Positions 54,636-63,535 of a stretch of DNA of 64,000 nucleotides are shown piece by piece. The DNA is taken from positions 3,270,001 through 3,334,000 of the forward strand of contig NZ_CP162137.1 in the NCBI RefSeq assembly GCF_040833995.1. The letters run 5' to 3'. This DNA is from Leptospira sp. WS58.C1 (GTDB taxonomy: Bacteria > Spirochaetota > Leptospiria > Leptospirales > Leptospiraceae). Each line of letters opens with the position of its first letter. The stretch's first letter is position 1. The notes under the pieces are model-generated. The model searched no databases and was not told the origin of the DNA. It saw only the letters and a list, made by a program, of their open reading frames with translations. A program made the translations under genes and the position numbers.

Positions 54636-55988
54636 ATGTTCTATCCGAAACGAATTTTCGTTTTAAGCCTATTTGTTCTCTTCCCTTTAAATATGTTCGC
54701 CGAAATCCAATACGTTTACATGAAAGACGGAAGGATACTTAAAGGAGAAGTTCTTCACCAAAGTGCCTTCAAGATCAGATTTAAAAGTACCGAAGGAAAA
54801 GAAGAAGAAATACTGAAATCCGCAATCCGTAGAATTACATTCAAAAATCCTGATATAAAAGAACCGACTAGACAAGAAAAGATCGAAAAAACTGATCCTG
54901 TACTCGAAACAAAATTAAAGGCAGAAGAAGAGGAAAGGCGAAAGAAATTAGAGGAGGAAAATCTCAAACAAAAGGAAGAATTAAAGATCGCTCAAAAAGA
55001 TAACCCTTCTACACTTTCGAATCGTCATACTTTCGAAATTTCGGGAGGAATAGGGAGAAGCAGTTATGAAAGCCAGGTCGCCAATTTCCATAGAGGAGTG
55101 GAACAATATGCCACCCTCTTAGGTAATCGAGGAGGATTTTTCTATAATTCTCCGGATCGAAAAGATTCGGACGCAAAAACTATTAATCTAAGGTATACTT
55201 GGAAACGTATTATTGGAGAGTTTGGCGGGTCCCATTTAAACTCTTTGGAATCGGTAAATAATTTCGGGAATATCGTATATCCGGATCTTTCGGGGGTAAC
55301 GGTCTCACAGGCCGCATTTAGTCCTGGTGTTCCCCATCATCAAATCAGCTATAAGCAGGTATACGCTCAAATTTCCTATAACGTATTTTCTAAAGCAGGA
55401 TTCGAAGTCCGGCCTATATTAGGTTACCATAAAGTTTGGCAGAAGGGAAAAGACGATTCTACTTACGAAATCTCTCCCAAAGATCCTGCAAATACGAATA
55501 CTATAGATTGGGTTATAAAATATGGGACAGGTTTCAGTGATTATTTAAGCGGTCCTTCTTTCGGAGCGACGATAGAATACAAATGGAAGGAGAAATGGGA
55601 GACAAGGTGGGAATTACAAAAACAATTCCTTCATGGAAATTCCGTCTATACACGAGACCAAATTGCCTTCCTTGCCGGTAGCTTTTTCGAAAACAGAGCC
55701 GCCTTGAACAACCAATGGAGGGTGGATTCTCAATCGATTTCAGGAAAGTTAATCTACCATTGGAGAGATTCGGTCTTCTTCTGGACAGGATTCCAATATT
55801 CCAAACTCTCTTATAAGATGGAACACTTCGGAGGGGATCTAGATTTAAACGGGAGTCCTATAAACGCCTATGTAAGTTTAGAATTGATCCAATCATTAAC
55901 CCAGGGCCTTGCAGGAAATTCCACCGCAAAGGCAATCTATGTGGGAGCGGGATATTCTCTCGACTTCTCTAAAAAACAAACTCAATGA
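54636..55988 (+). CDS. Tandem paralogue 3: SH3/Lsm-like N-domain plus C-terminal beta-barrel
   Basis: The 450-residue protein has a signal peptide (KRIFVLSLFVLFPLNMFA), then IQYVYMKDGRILKGEVLHQS through SAIRRITFKNPD. The linker is strongly coiled-coil (EEEERRKKLEEENLKQKEEL). The barrel starts RHTFEISGGIGRSSYES and ends AIYVGAGYSLDFSKKQTQ. It is 98 bases after paralogue 2 and overlaps the convergent moeB-like gene by seven bases. Possible role: envelope adhesin or channel, by architecture only. Confidence 0.78.
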   Translation: MFYPKRIFVLSLFVLFPLNMFAEIQYVYMKDGRILKGEVLHQSAFKIRFKSTEGKEEEILKSAIRRITFKNPDIKEPTRQEKIEKTDPVLETKLKAEEEERRKKLEEENLKQKEELKIAQKDNPSTLSNRHTFEISGGIGRSSYESQVANFHRGVEQYATLLGNRGGFFYNSPDRKDSDAKTINLRYTWKRIIGEFGGSHLNSLESVNNFGNIVYPDLSGVTVSQAAFSPGVPHHQISYKQVYAQISYNVFSKAGFEVRPILGYHKVWQKGKDDSTYEISPKDPANTNTIDWVIKYGTGFSDYLSGPSFGATIEYKWKEKWETRWELQKQFLHGNSVYTRDQIAFLAGSFFENRAALNNQWRVDSQSISGKLIYHWRDSVFFWTGFQYSKLSYKMEHFGGDLDLNGSPINAYVSLELIQSLTQGLAGNSTAKAIYVGAGYSLDFSKKQTQ

Positions 55989-56743
55989 AGTAAACCGCAA
56001 ACTATACAATCTTTACGTCTGAAAGTGGAGATAGTCCTGAACTCCATTGATCTGGAATCTACCTGTAAAATCCTGCCGAATAAACCCGACTCTCTCTCGA
56101 AATCACTTAATAATAATTGAATGCATTCCGTGGCCTGAATCGTGCCGATCATCCCCGCCATACTGCCTATTACTCCGGCATCCGCACAAGAAGGCACATG
56201 TTCCGGAGGCGGAGGATCCTCATACACACATCTAAAACAAGCATCCTTACCTGGACGAACTCCCATCACCATTCCATCAAAACGAAGTACACCCGCAGTG
56301 ATAAAAGGGATCTTCTCTCGAACACATGTATCGTTCGTTAAAAACTTGGTATCGAAATTATCGGAACCTTCCAAGACCAAATCCGATCCGCTCAGCAGGT
56401 CCTTCGCATTCTCTACGTTAAGTCTTGCTTGTATACCTTCTACCCTTATATAAGGATTTAAAGATCTAAGATTTTCGGAAGAAGCTTCCGATTTGGATCT
56501 TCCTATATCAGAATGTTTGAATATGATTTGCCTTTGTAGATTGGTGGTCTCAACGATATCGGAGTCTATGATCCTGATATTTCCGACTCCAGCGGCCCCT
56601 AAATATAACAAAGCCGGAGATCCAAGACCCCCGGCTCCAATTACCGTAACAACGGATTTTTTGAGTTTTTCCTGACCGCTACGTTTAACTTCGTTTAAAA
56701 GAATATTCCGAGAATAACGACTCAGTTCCTCCGGACTCAACAC
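55982..56743 (-). CDS. moeB: E1-like adenylyltransferase, MoeB/ThiF/HesA family
   Basis: The 253-residue protein reads from a GTG at 56743. Family blocks: YSRNILLNEVKRSGQEKL, VVTVIGAGGLGSPALLYLGAAGVG (nucleotide-binding glycine loop), IIDSDIVETTNLQRQIIFK, and GSDNFDTKFLTND. The zinc site is CFRC and CIVC, and PSCADAGVIG holds the catalytic Cys. It activates a ubiquitin-like sulfur carrier (MoaD or ThiS) by C-terminal adenylation. No MoaD/ThiS gene is adjacent, so the molybdopterin versus thiamine choice is open. Confidence 0.88.
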   Translation of the reverse strand: MLSPEELSRYSRNILLNEVKRSGQEKLKKSVVTVIGAGGLGSPALLYLGAAGVGNIRIIDSDIVETTNLQRQIIFKHSDIGRSKSEASSENLRSLNPYIRVEGIQARLNVENAKDLLSGSDLVLEGSDNFDTKFLTNDTCVREKIPFITAGVLRFDGMVMGVRPGKDACFRCVYEDPPPPEHVPSCADAGVIGSMAGMIGTIQATECIQLLLSDFERESGLFGRILQVDSRSMEFRTISTFRRKDCIVCGLLH

Positions 56744-56755
56744 CGAAAAAAAGGA

Positions 56756-57229
56756 TTAACCCTTTAACTTTTTAGTAAGAACGTTTAAGAAGTCGGAAAC
56801 AAACTCGTCTGATCTGCGGTTTTTGTCCGCAAACTCAAGAGCTTCTTTCGCAGCGTCTTCCGCCTTCTCATTTTTGATCACGATGTTCAGGATAGAAACA
56901 AGAGCGGTGTAGACGATATCTCCATTGTCGGAGCTGATCACTTTGTTTTTTAAAGCGATAGTCGAATCACCGGCTTCTCCGATTTGGCCCAGAGCAATCC
57001 CCGCAGGAACAGCAACTTTAGGGTCGTTCGAACGGTTCAGAAGATTGATCAATTCCGGAACTGCGGACTTTTCTTTTTTATCTCCCAAATAAAGGGAAGC
57101 TTCGATTTTTTCCTGATCGGATCCGCTGGAGAGCGCCTTAATATGATCTTCCGTACTTTTTTCGGCAGAAACCGAAACAGTAAAAATAAGAGTGGCGAGT
57201 ATTGCGAGCGAAATGACGCTTTTTTTCAT
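56756..57229 (-). CDS. Secreted HEAT-repeat protein
   Basis: The 157-residue protein has a strong ribosome-binding site (AGGAGGAG) and a signal peptide (KKSVISLAILATLIFTVSVSA, cleavage near residue 22). The mature part has helical repeats typical of HEAT/PBS-lyase units: KIEASLYLGDKKEKSAVPELI, DPKVAVPAGIALGQIGEAG and DIVYTALVSILNIVIKN. Such solenoids bind proteins. Function is unknown; it lies 12 bases upstream of moeB on the same strand and they are probably cotranscribed. Confidence 0.85.
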   Translation of the reverse strand: MKKSVISLAILATLIFTVSVSAEKSTEDHIKALSSGSDQEKIEASLYLGDKKEKSAVPELINLLNRSNDPKVAVPAGIALGQIGEAGDSTIALKNKVISSDNGDIVYTALVSILNIVIKNEKAEDAAKEALEFADKNRRSDEFVSDFLNVLTKKLKG

Positions 57230-57331
57230 GATCTCCTCCTGTAACGGAGGAATTTTCTCTTAAGAGCCAAGATCGTCAACCCAAATAAATGAATCGTAGG
57301 AATCGCTCGGCCATTTGATGATGGATTCGGA

Positions 57332-58492
57332 ATGCAGTTCAGTCTTCCCGAAATCCGTCCCAAAGAATGGATCCAAAGAATAAAAGAGGAATTTTTTCCA
57401 CCACGAATCTTGGATAAGTATGTATTCTCCGAGTTCATAAAAATATTTATCGGGGCCCTAATCACTTTGGGATTTTTGGCCTTAATGTCCTCTTATAGCG
57501 ATATCAAGGGAGACATGGCTTCTTCCAAAGGGGGAAAGATCCACGGTTGGCTTTTTATCCTTTTCCGACTCCCCCAGATGCTCATCCAGTACATCATGAA
57601 CATCGCGATACTTTTCTCCGTTTCTTTCACTGTGGGGCAGTTCTCTGCAAACAAAGAATTGGTGGCGATGATGGCTGCAGGGATCTCATTCCGGAGGATT
57701 GTAGCCCCGATCGTAGCATTTAGTTGTGTACTTTGGTTTGCAGCATTCTTCTTAAAACAAACAGTTGTAGCTCCATTAAACGCAAGAGCCAACGAAGAAC
57801 ACAAAATGTTAAAAGAAGGAGACCAAAACACGTTAGTCGGAGTGGTCTACCAAAAACATTTCAAAGGGCAAGAAGGATTTTATTATATTTATTATTACGA
57901 TACTAAGGAAGAAGAGATCAAAGGTGGATTTAATTATATCTGTCTAACCAAGGAGCAGACTCCTGATTATCTTTTAGTAGCCCAAAGAGCAAAATTCGAT
58001 TATCAAAAAGGAGTTTGGATCTTAAAAGGTGTAGAAGAAACCAAATTCGACGACGATTTACAAGTGGTCTCCGTACAAAAGTTTACGGAAAAAGAATATA
58101 CACTTCCGGAAAAGCCCGACTATTTCAAAAAACTTAAAGGTTCAGTAGAAGAGATGAACTTCTTCGAACTTTCGGAAGAAAAAGAAAATCGTATCCGCAA
58201 AGGTTTATCTTACGGAGATGTGGATATAGCCAAACACACATTGTTTGCGGAACCTTTGCTGATCGTGGTGTTAACTTTAGTAGGCTGTGCCAGCGGATTT
58301 TTTACCAAAAGAATGGCGATCGTCTCTTCTCTTGGAGTGAGTATCGGAGTAGCGCTTCTCTATATGGTCATGGATCCTTCTTTCAAATCCTTGGGCGAAA
58401 ACGAAGTAATCCCGATCTGGCTTGCGAGTTGGATCACTCCAATATTATTCCTATCAGGACTTTACGTAGTTTACAAAAGGTTAAAAGTTTGA
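57332..58492 (+). CDS. LptF/LptG-family LPS export permease
   Basis: The 386-residue protein has the YjgP/YjgQ topology: a cytoplasmic N-terminus, RILDKYVFSEFIKIFIGALITLGFL (TM1), two more helices (about 90-110 and 120-150), a large periplasmic jelly-roll, and three C-terminal helices. SASKG-like loop SSKGGKIHGWLFILFRLP fits the family. It couples LptB ATP hydrolysis to LPS extraction. Only one such permease is in the window; whether it is LptF or LptG cannot be settled. Confidence 0.88.
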   Translation: MQFSLPEIRPKEWIQRIKEEFFPPRILDKYVFSEFIKIFIGALITLGFLALMSSYSDIKGDMASSKGGKIHGWLFILFRLPQMLIQYIMNIAILFSVSFTVGQFSANKELVAMMAAGISFRRIVAPIVAFSCVLWFAAFFLKQTVVAPLNARANEEHKMLKEGDQNTLVGVVYQKHFKGQEGFYYIYYYDTKEEEIKGGFNYICLTKEQTPDYLLVAQRAKFDYQKGVWILKGVEETKFDDDLQVVSVQKFTEKEYTLPEKPDYFKKLKGSVEEMNFFELSEEKENRIRKGLSYGDVDIAKHTLFAEPLLIVVLTLVGCASGFFTKRMAIVSSLGVSIGVALLYMVMDPSFKSLGENEVIPIWLASWITPILFLSGLYVVYKRLKV

Positions 58493-58613
58493 AAAATAGG
58501 CTGACAATCCCCAACTTCATCATACATATAAACTTTAGAAAACATTAACATAGATCAATCCCGCACCTAAAAAATCTATTTTACTTAGGCAATTAGGCAT
58601 AAACGATCCTTGT

Positions 58614-59345
58614 ATGAAAAAATCCGGAAAACATGATCCGAAAGATCCGGTCTTTGAAACCGTAAATCTCAGTAAAATTTACGATATGGGCCAAGTGAAG
58701 GTCCCCGCTTTGACCGGTATCAACGTCCGATTTTTCAGATCCGAATTTTCGGTCCTACTGGGTCCCAGTGGGAGCGGTAAATCCACCTTGTTAAACATAT
58801 TAGGCGGATTGGATTCTCCCAGCTCCGGAGATCTTCTTTTCAATAATCGACCTTTAGAAGCGGATCAAAACGAAGACCTCACCGAGTTCAGAAGAAAGTA
58901 TGTGGGATTCGTATTCCAGTTTTATAATTTGATCCCAAGCCTTACGGCGGAAGAAAACGTAAAACTTGTTACTGATATCTCCGACAATCCGATGTCTCCA
59001 CTAGAAGCTTTAAAAATGGTCGGTTTGACAGATAGAAAAGATCATTTTCCTTCCCAACTTTCCGGAGGAGAGCAACAAAGGGTCGCGATCGCAAGAGCCA
59101 TAGTAAAAAGGCCCGAAATACTTCTTTGTGACGAACCGACAGGTGCATTGGACTTTAAAACAGGGAAAATCGTATTGGATGCCATTTCCAAGATAAACAA
59201 AGAACTAGGTACGACTACCATTATAATAACGCACAATGTAAGCATCGCTTCCATTGCGGATAGAGTCGTTGAGATGAGAGATGGTTGTATCGTCTCGGAC
59301 AAAACCAATCTACATAAAACCTCTACGGAGAGTTTGCATTGGTAA
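58614..59345 (+). CDS. ABC transporter ATPase, MacB/LolD-type
   Basis: The 243-residue ATPase has Walker A LLGPSGSGKSTLLNILGG, Q-loop GFVFQFYNLIPSL, signature LSGGEQQRVAIARAIV and Walker B ILLCDEPTGALDFKTG. The short Q-loop-adjacent VFQFYNLIPSLTAEENV is typical of the MacB/LolD subfamily. It overlaps the start of the permease gene by seven bases. With the permease and adaptor it forms a three-gene MacAB-like exporter. Confidence 0.92.
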   Translation: MKKSGKHDPKDPVFETVNLSKIYDMGQVKVPALTGINVRFFRSEFSVLLGPSGSGKSTLLNILGGLDSPSSGDLLFNNRPLEADQNEDLTEFRRKYVGFVFQFYNLIPSLTAEENVKLVTDISDNPMSPLEALKMVGLTDRKDHFPSQLSGGEQQRVAIARAIVKRPEILLCDEPTGALDFKTGKIVLDAISKINKELGTTTIIITHNVSIASIADRVVEMRDGCIVSDKTNLHKTSTESLHW

Positions 59346-61681
59346 GGGTCTTAGATAAAAAAGCCTTTCGGGAATTATTAGCTTGGAAGTCCCAAGCCCT
59401 GACCATCACATTAGTGATCGCTTCCGGGATTGCGGTATTCCTGACTTCTTTAAGCGCATACGATTCCCTTTTAATCTCAAGGAACAATTTTTATGCGGAA
59501 TATTCCCTTTCTCAGGGATTTGTTTCTCTTCATAAGGCGCCTGAATCCATAATTTTAGATATTTCTAAAATACCTGGGGTATCCTACGCAGAAGGTAGGA
59601 TCATCAAAGATATTGTTTTGGATTTCGAATCGGAATCAATTCCAAGCGGAGGAAGAATAGTCACTTTAACGGAAGGTCTAAACCGTTTAGCGATATTACA
59701 AGGAAGATTGCCTAGGGAAAAAGACGAAACCGTTATCAGCGAGGCTTTCTCTATTGCGAATCGATTAGCCCCCGGTTCCAAACTCACGGCAGTTTTAGAA
59801 GGAAAGAAAAAAATACTGACTGTCTCCGGGATCGCACTTTCTCCGGAATATGTGTACGTTTTTCGTCCGGGAGGATTTCTGCCGGATGATAAACATTACG
59901 GGATCCTGTGGATGAAAAAAGAAAGTGTGGAAGAGATCTTCGATATGAACGGAGCGGTAAACGATATAGTGTTTGATTTCGCTCCCAATGCCGAAAAAAA
60001 CTCGGTGCTCAAAGAAATCGACCTCAAGCTGACCACATTCGGAGGATTAGGTTCTTACGATAGGGATAAACTACCATCTCACTCCTTCCTAAGGGATGAA
60101 TTCAAACAGCTAAGAACGACAGCCTTCTCCATTCCGATGGTATTTTTGGGAGTAGCGGCCTTTCTTCTTCATATAGTATCTTCCAGAATGATCTCCAAAC
60201 AAAGGGAACAGATCGCCACACTAAAAGCGCTTGGATATGGAGATAGAAGTATCGCATTCCATTATTTATTGATAATATTATTTATTTGTATAATAGGTTC
60301 CTTTTTGGGAATAATATTCGGATATTATTTAGGGACTCAGATGGTAGATCTTTACGGAGACTATTACAGATTTCCGGATTTAAAATTCCTATTCGAGCCT
60401 AAATTAGCGATCCAAGCGGTATTGATCGGAATTATTTCCGGTATGGCCGGCTCCTTGTTATCGATCCGAAAAGCGACTTCTCTTCAACCTGCTCAAGCGA
60501 TGAGGCCGCCTTCTCCCGAAAATTTCTCCAAAAGTTTTCTGGAAGATTATTGGAAGGACCTTCCGGTCGTATATAGGATCGCAATAAGAAATCTGATTAG
60601 AAGGCCCGGGAGAACAATATTATTCGTTTTGGGAGTTTCTTCTTCAGTAATGATTATGGTCTTGGGTCTATTTTCTAGGGATACGATGAATTCGATCATA
60701 AAGATACAATTCGAAGATCTACAAAGAGACACCGTTACATTAAATTTTCAGAATGCGGTAGCTTCTGATTCGATATTGGAATTAGCAAAGATGGAAGGGA
60801 TCTTGCTAGTGGAAGGATATAGATCGGTCCCGATCCGTATACGTTACGGAAATTCGAGCAAAGAGATCGCCTTGACGGGAATGCCTGAAAATTCCTCTCT
60901 CAGAAGATTGATAGACGAAAAAGGGAAAAACATTCCTGTTCCGGAGGATGGGATCCTGCTAAATTCAGGTTTGGCGGAAAAATTCGGGATCCGGAAAGGA
61001 GACAAAATACGACTGGAAGTATTGGAAGGACAAAGGATCAAAACGGAAGTCGAAGTAACGGGCATTATAAACGAAATATTGGGACAAGGAGCCTATAAGG
61101 AGATCCGATCCTTAAACAGATTGTTAAGGGAAGGAGATCAGGTAAATATTGCCGCACTTTGGACTGACTCTTCTAAAGAAGAAAGCTTATTGAACGAATT
61201 AAAATCCTATCCGAAGATCTCCGGAGTATCCACGCGTAAGCGAACTCTGAAAATATTTTACGAATTAATGTCAAGAAGTATACTAACAACATCTCTGATT
61301 ATAATGATTTTTGCATGTATCATTTCCGTAGGGGTAGTCTATAACACCGCTTTGATCTCACTTTCGGAGAGAGCCTTCGAGTTGGGTAGCCTTAGAATAT
61401 TAGGTTTTACGAAAGCGGAAGTTTTTATAATATTAGCAGGAGAATTGACCATAGTCATTCTAACATCCCTTCCTTTAGGATGTTTGCTCGGATATTTTTC
61501 CGGATACGGGATCTTGAGCACAGTGGAAACGGAAGGATTTAAGATCCCGTTATTCATCGCTCCGAAAACGTACGTAATTTCCATCTTCACCGTACTAATT
61601 ACCTCTTTATTTAGTTTCTGGATACTTTACGTTAAAATAAAATCTATGGACCTGATCTCCGTATTAAAGGTAAGAGAATAA
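59339..61681 (+). CDS. FtsX-like ABC permease (DevC/MacB-type, two FtsX domains)
   Basis: The 780-residue protein starts at TTG 59339, inside the end of the ATPase gene. There are two FtsX-type domains: one near residues 255-385 (FLGVAAFLLHIVSSRMISKQREQIATLKALGYGD) and one near 650-780 (NTALISLSERAFELGSLRILGFTKAEVF). Each follows a periplasmic segment. This duplication marks the long-permease class that moves lipids, lipoproteins or peptides by mechanotransmission, not classical transport. The substrate cannot be read. Confidence 0.9.
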   Translation: MVRVLDKKAFRELLAWKSQALTITLVIASGIAVFLTSLSAYDSLLISRNNFYAEYSLSQGFVSLHKAPESIILDISKIPGVSYAEGRIIKDIVLDFESESIPSGGRIVTLTEGLNRLAILQGRLPREKDETVISEAFSIANRLAPGSKLTAVLEGKKKILTVSGIALSPEYVYVFRPGGFLPDDKHYGILWMKKESVEEIFDMNGAVNDIVFDFAPNAEKNSVLKEIDLKLTTFGGLGSYDRDKLPSHSFLRDEFKQLRTTAFSIPMVFLGVAAFLLHIVSSRMISKQREQIATLKALGYGDRSIAFHYLLIILFICIIGSFLGIIFGYYLGTQMVDLYGDYYRFPDLKFLFEPKLAIQAVLIGIISGMAGSLLSIRKATSLQPAQAMRPPSPENFSKSFLEDYWKDLPVVYRIAIRNLIRRPGRTILFVLGVSSSVMIMVLGLFSRDTMNSIIKIQFEDLQRDTVTLNFQNAVASDSILELAKMEGILLVEGYRSVPIRIRYGNSSKEIALTGMPENSSLRRLIDEKGKNIPVPEDGILLNSGLAEKFGIRKGDKIRLEVLEGQRIKTEVEVTGIINEILGQGAYKEIRSLNRLLREGDQVNIAALWTDSSKEESLLNELKSYPKISGVSTRKRTLKIFYELMSRSILTTSLIIMIFACIISVGVVYNTALISLSERAFELGSLRILGFTKAEVFIILAGELTIVILTSLPLGCLLGYFSGYGILSTVETEGFKIPLFIAPKTYVISIFTVLITSLFSFWILYVKIKSMDLISVLKVRE

Positions 61682-61684
61682 AAG

Positions 61685-62557
61685 ATGCAACTAAAGGAAA
61701 CCTTATTAAACTTATATTCCAATAAGATCGCCCGGATCTCCGCTGTCGGCGTTTTGCTACTCCTGATAGGCTGGTGGATTTTCAGGCCCAAACCTTTGCA
61801 AGTAGATATAGGGAAGGTGGAAAAAGGAACTTACCGACAAATCGTAGAAGAAGAAGGGATCACTAGGGTAAAAGAAAAATTCACCCTCTTCTCCCCTGTA
61901 AACGGTGTACTACAAAGAATAGAAAAACACGTGGGAGAAAAAGTCGATAAAGGCGAAACAGTCGCAGTCGTACGCTGGGATTATGATAGAACGATAAAAT
62001 CCCCGATCTCAGGGAGTATTTTATCCATCCAAAGAGAAAGTGAAGGACCAATCTCTATAGGAGCGCCTATCCTTGAAATAGGAAATACTTCTTCTCTTGA
62101 GATCGTATGCGATATTCTCACCCAAGATAGTACTCATATCCATCCCGGAAATCCCGTTCTAATAGAAGGATGGGGAGGAGAACCTTTTCAAGGGAAAGTC
62201 AGGCTAATAGAACCTGCTGCATTCACCAAAATTTCCTCCTTAGGCGTGGAGGAACAAAGAGTTAGGACCATTATAGATATTACTCCCCCTCCTAAAATGG
62301 GAGATTCCTTTCGGGTACAAGCCAAAATTATCTCCTTTAGCAAAGATAACGTGCTGATCCTTCCGACTGCCGCTTTGTTTAGAGAAGGAGAAAACTGGGC
62401 GGTCTTTAAAGTGGTAAAAGGTAAGGCGCAGAAGACTAACGTGAAAATCGAAGCAAGAAGCGGAAAATTTTCCCTTCTGACGGAAGGTCTGCAAGAAGGA
62501 GACGAAGTGGTTTTGTATCCCACGGAAGAGATACGGAACGGAAAAAGGGTAAAATGA
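61685..62557 (+). CDS. Periplasmic adaptor of the ABC exporter (HlyD/MacA family)
   Basis: The 290-residue membrane fusion protein has one N-terminal helix (residues 17-30), a lipoyl-like half KFTLFSPVNGVLQRIEKHVGEKVDKGETVAVV and its partner KSPISGSILSIQRESEGPISIGAPILEI, and a beta-barrel domain ending LTEGLQEGDEVVLYPTEEI. There is almost no coiled-coil hairpin between the lipoyl halves, so contact with a TolC channel would be atypical. It starts three bases after the permease stop. No outer-membrane factor is in the operon. Confidence 0.88.
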   Translation: MQLKETLLNLYSNKIARISAVGVLLLLIGWWIFRPKPLQVDIGKVEKGTYRQIVEEEGITRVKEKFTLFSPVNGVLQRIEKHVGEKVDKGETVAVVRWDYDRTIKSPISGSILSIQRESEGPISIGAPILEIGNTSSLEIVCDILTQDSTHIHPGNPVLIEGWGGEPFQGKVRLIEPAAFTKISSLGVEEQRVRTIIDITPPPKMGDSFRVQAKIISFSKDNVLILPTAALFREGENWAVFKVVKGKAQKTNVKIEARSGKFSLLTEGLQEGDEVVLYPTEEIRNGKRVK

Positions 62558-62771
62558 CCTAATAGAAACTATTCGGATTTTTTTCCTAAAAAACTGAATT
62601 TTTGGAAAAAAAATTCATTGGTTCTCTAAAGTTTGTCCGATACTTAGTACAGATATGCCTAGGGAGTAACCGCTTAGATGCGACATAAACTCTTTGGAAA
62701 ATGAAGGATCGGGTTTATCTACCGATTTTTCCAAAGGTTCGCCGGATTACACCGAAAGGAGGGTAAAGAAC

Positions 62772-63299
62772 ATGGACGTTCAACTTACGAATCTAGTCTC
62801 ATCAGCAGAGAAACTTCTCCGCGACAAGAGATCTTCCGTTCCAGGAAGAACGGGAGTACCCTCGGAAGCCCAGAACGCAGCCGACAAAACCGAGTTTTCT
62901 AGCAGCTTGACCTCTAGATACTTGAAAGTTCAGGAAACCTTGGGAAATCTCCAAGAACAACTTTCCAAAGAACAAATGAAACTCGGAGTATTGAGCGAAG
63001 AGAATAACACACCTAAAGAGGATCTAATCAATATCCTTTTCGGTGAAACTCCTTTGTTCAGAGAATTGGTAGAAAATCCGAATCAGGATTTAAATCAATT
63101 GAGAGAAGAGGTCCGAGTCAAAAAGGACCAACTAATAGATTCTATCCGTAAATACGAAGTGGAATCCGAGAACGTACTCTCTGTCGGAATGCTTAAGAAC
63201 CCTGAAAATTTCCGGAAATCGATCGAAAACCTTTCCGGCAAAGATATTCAGATGAAACAGCTCTCCGAGAAAACTATAGAAAGACTGATCCAAGATTAA
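62772..63299 (+). CDS. Coiled-coil hypothetical protein
   Basis: The ATG at 62772 follows GGAGGGTAAAGAAC, giving 175 residues; the frame is open upstream to a TTG at 62694. The product is soluble and highly charged. Residues about 45-85 (SRYLKVQETLGNLQEQLSKE) and 108-135 (LNQLREEVRVKKDQLIDSI) look like coiled coils. I do not recognise the family; a structural or chaperone-like role is possible. A candidate terminator follows. Confidence 0.7.
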   Translation: MDVQLTNLVSSAEKLLRDKRSSVPGRTGVPSEAQNAADKTEFSSSLTSRYLKVQETLGNLQEQLSKEQMKLGVLSEENNTPKEDLINILFGETPLFRELVENPNQDLNQLREEVRVKKDQLIDSIRKYEVESENVLSVGMLKNPENFRKSIENLSGKDIQMKQLSEKTIERLIQD

Positions 63300-63303
63300 G
63301 ACT

Positions 63304-63370
63304 GAGGATCCCACAATCTAATATTTTAAATATACCCCTTAAACTGGGGATGGGACCCTCTTTATCTTTT
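63304..63370 (+). terminator. Candidate terminator after the coiled-coil protein gene
   Basis: GAGGATCCCA (63304-63313) and TGGGACCCTC (63351-63360) pair with one mismatch around an inner CCCC/GGGG stem (63335-63338, 63346-63349), followed by TTTATCTTTT. The large loop makes it weaker than usual. Confidence 0.5.
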
Positions 63371-63535
63371 CTCCTACACTTCCTCTTCATTCTAAATCGT
63401 AAAATTTGTAGAACAGGCTCTTATCCGATTTTGATAATCGAATCGCTCGCCTAATATTCTTAATACGAATTCTTTTCATCTTCAGATCGTTAAAAAGCTT
63501 GCGGCCTCTGCTTTCGAAACAATGCTTTGGCTGGA

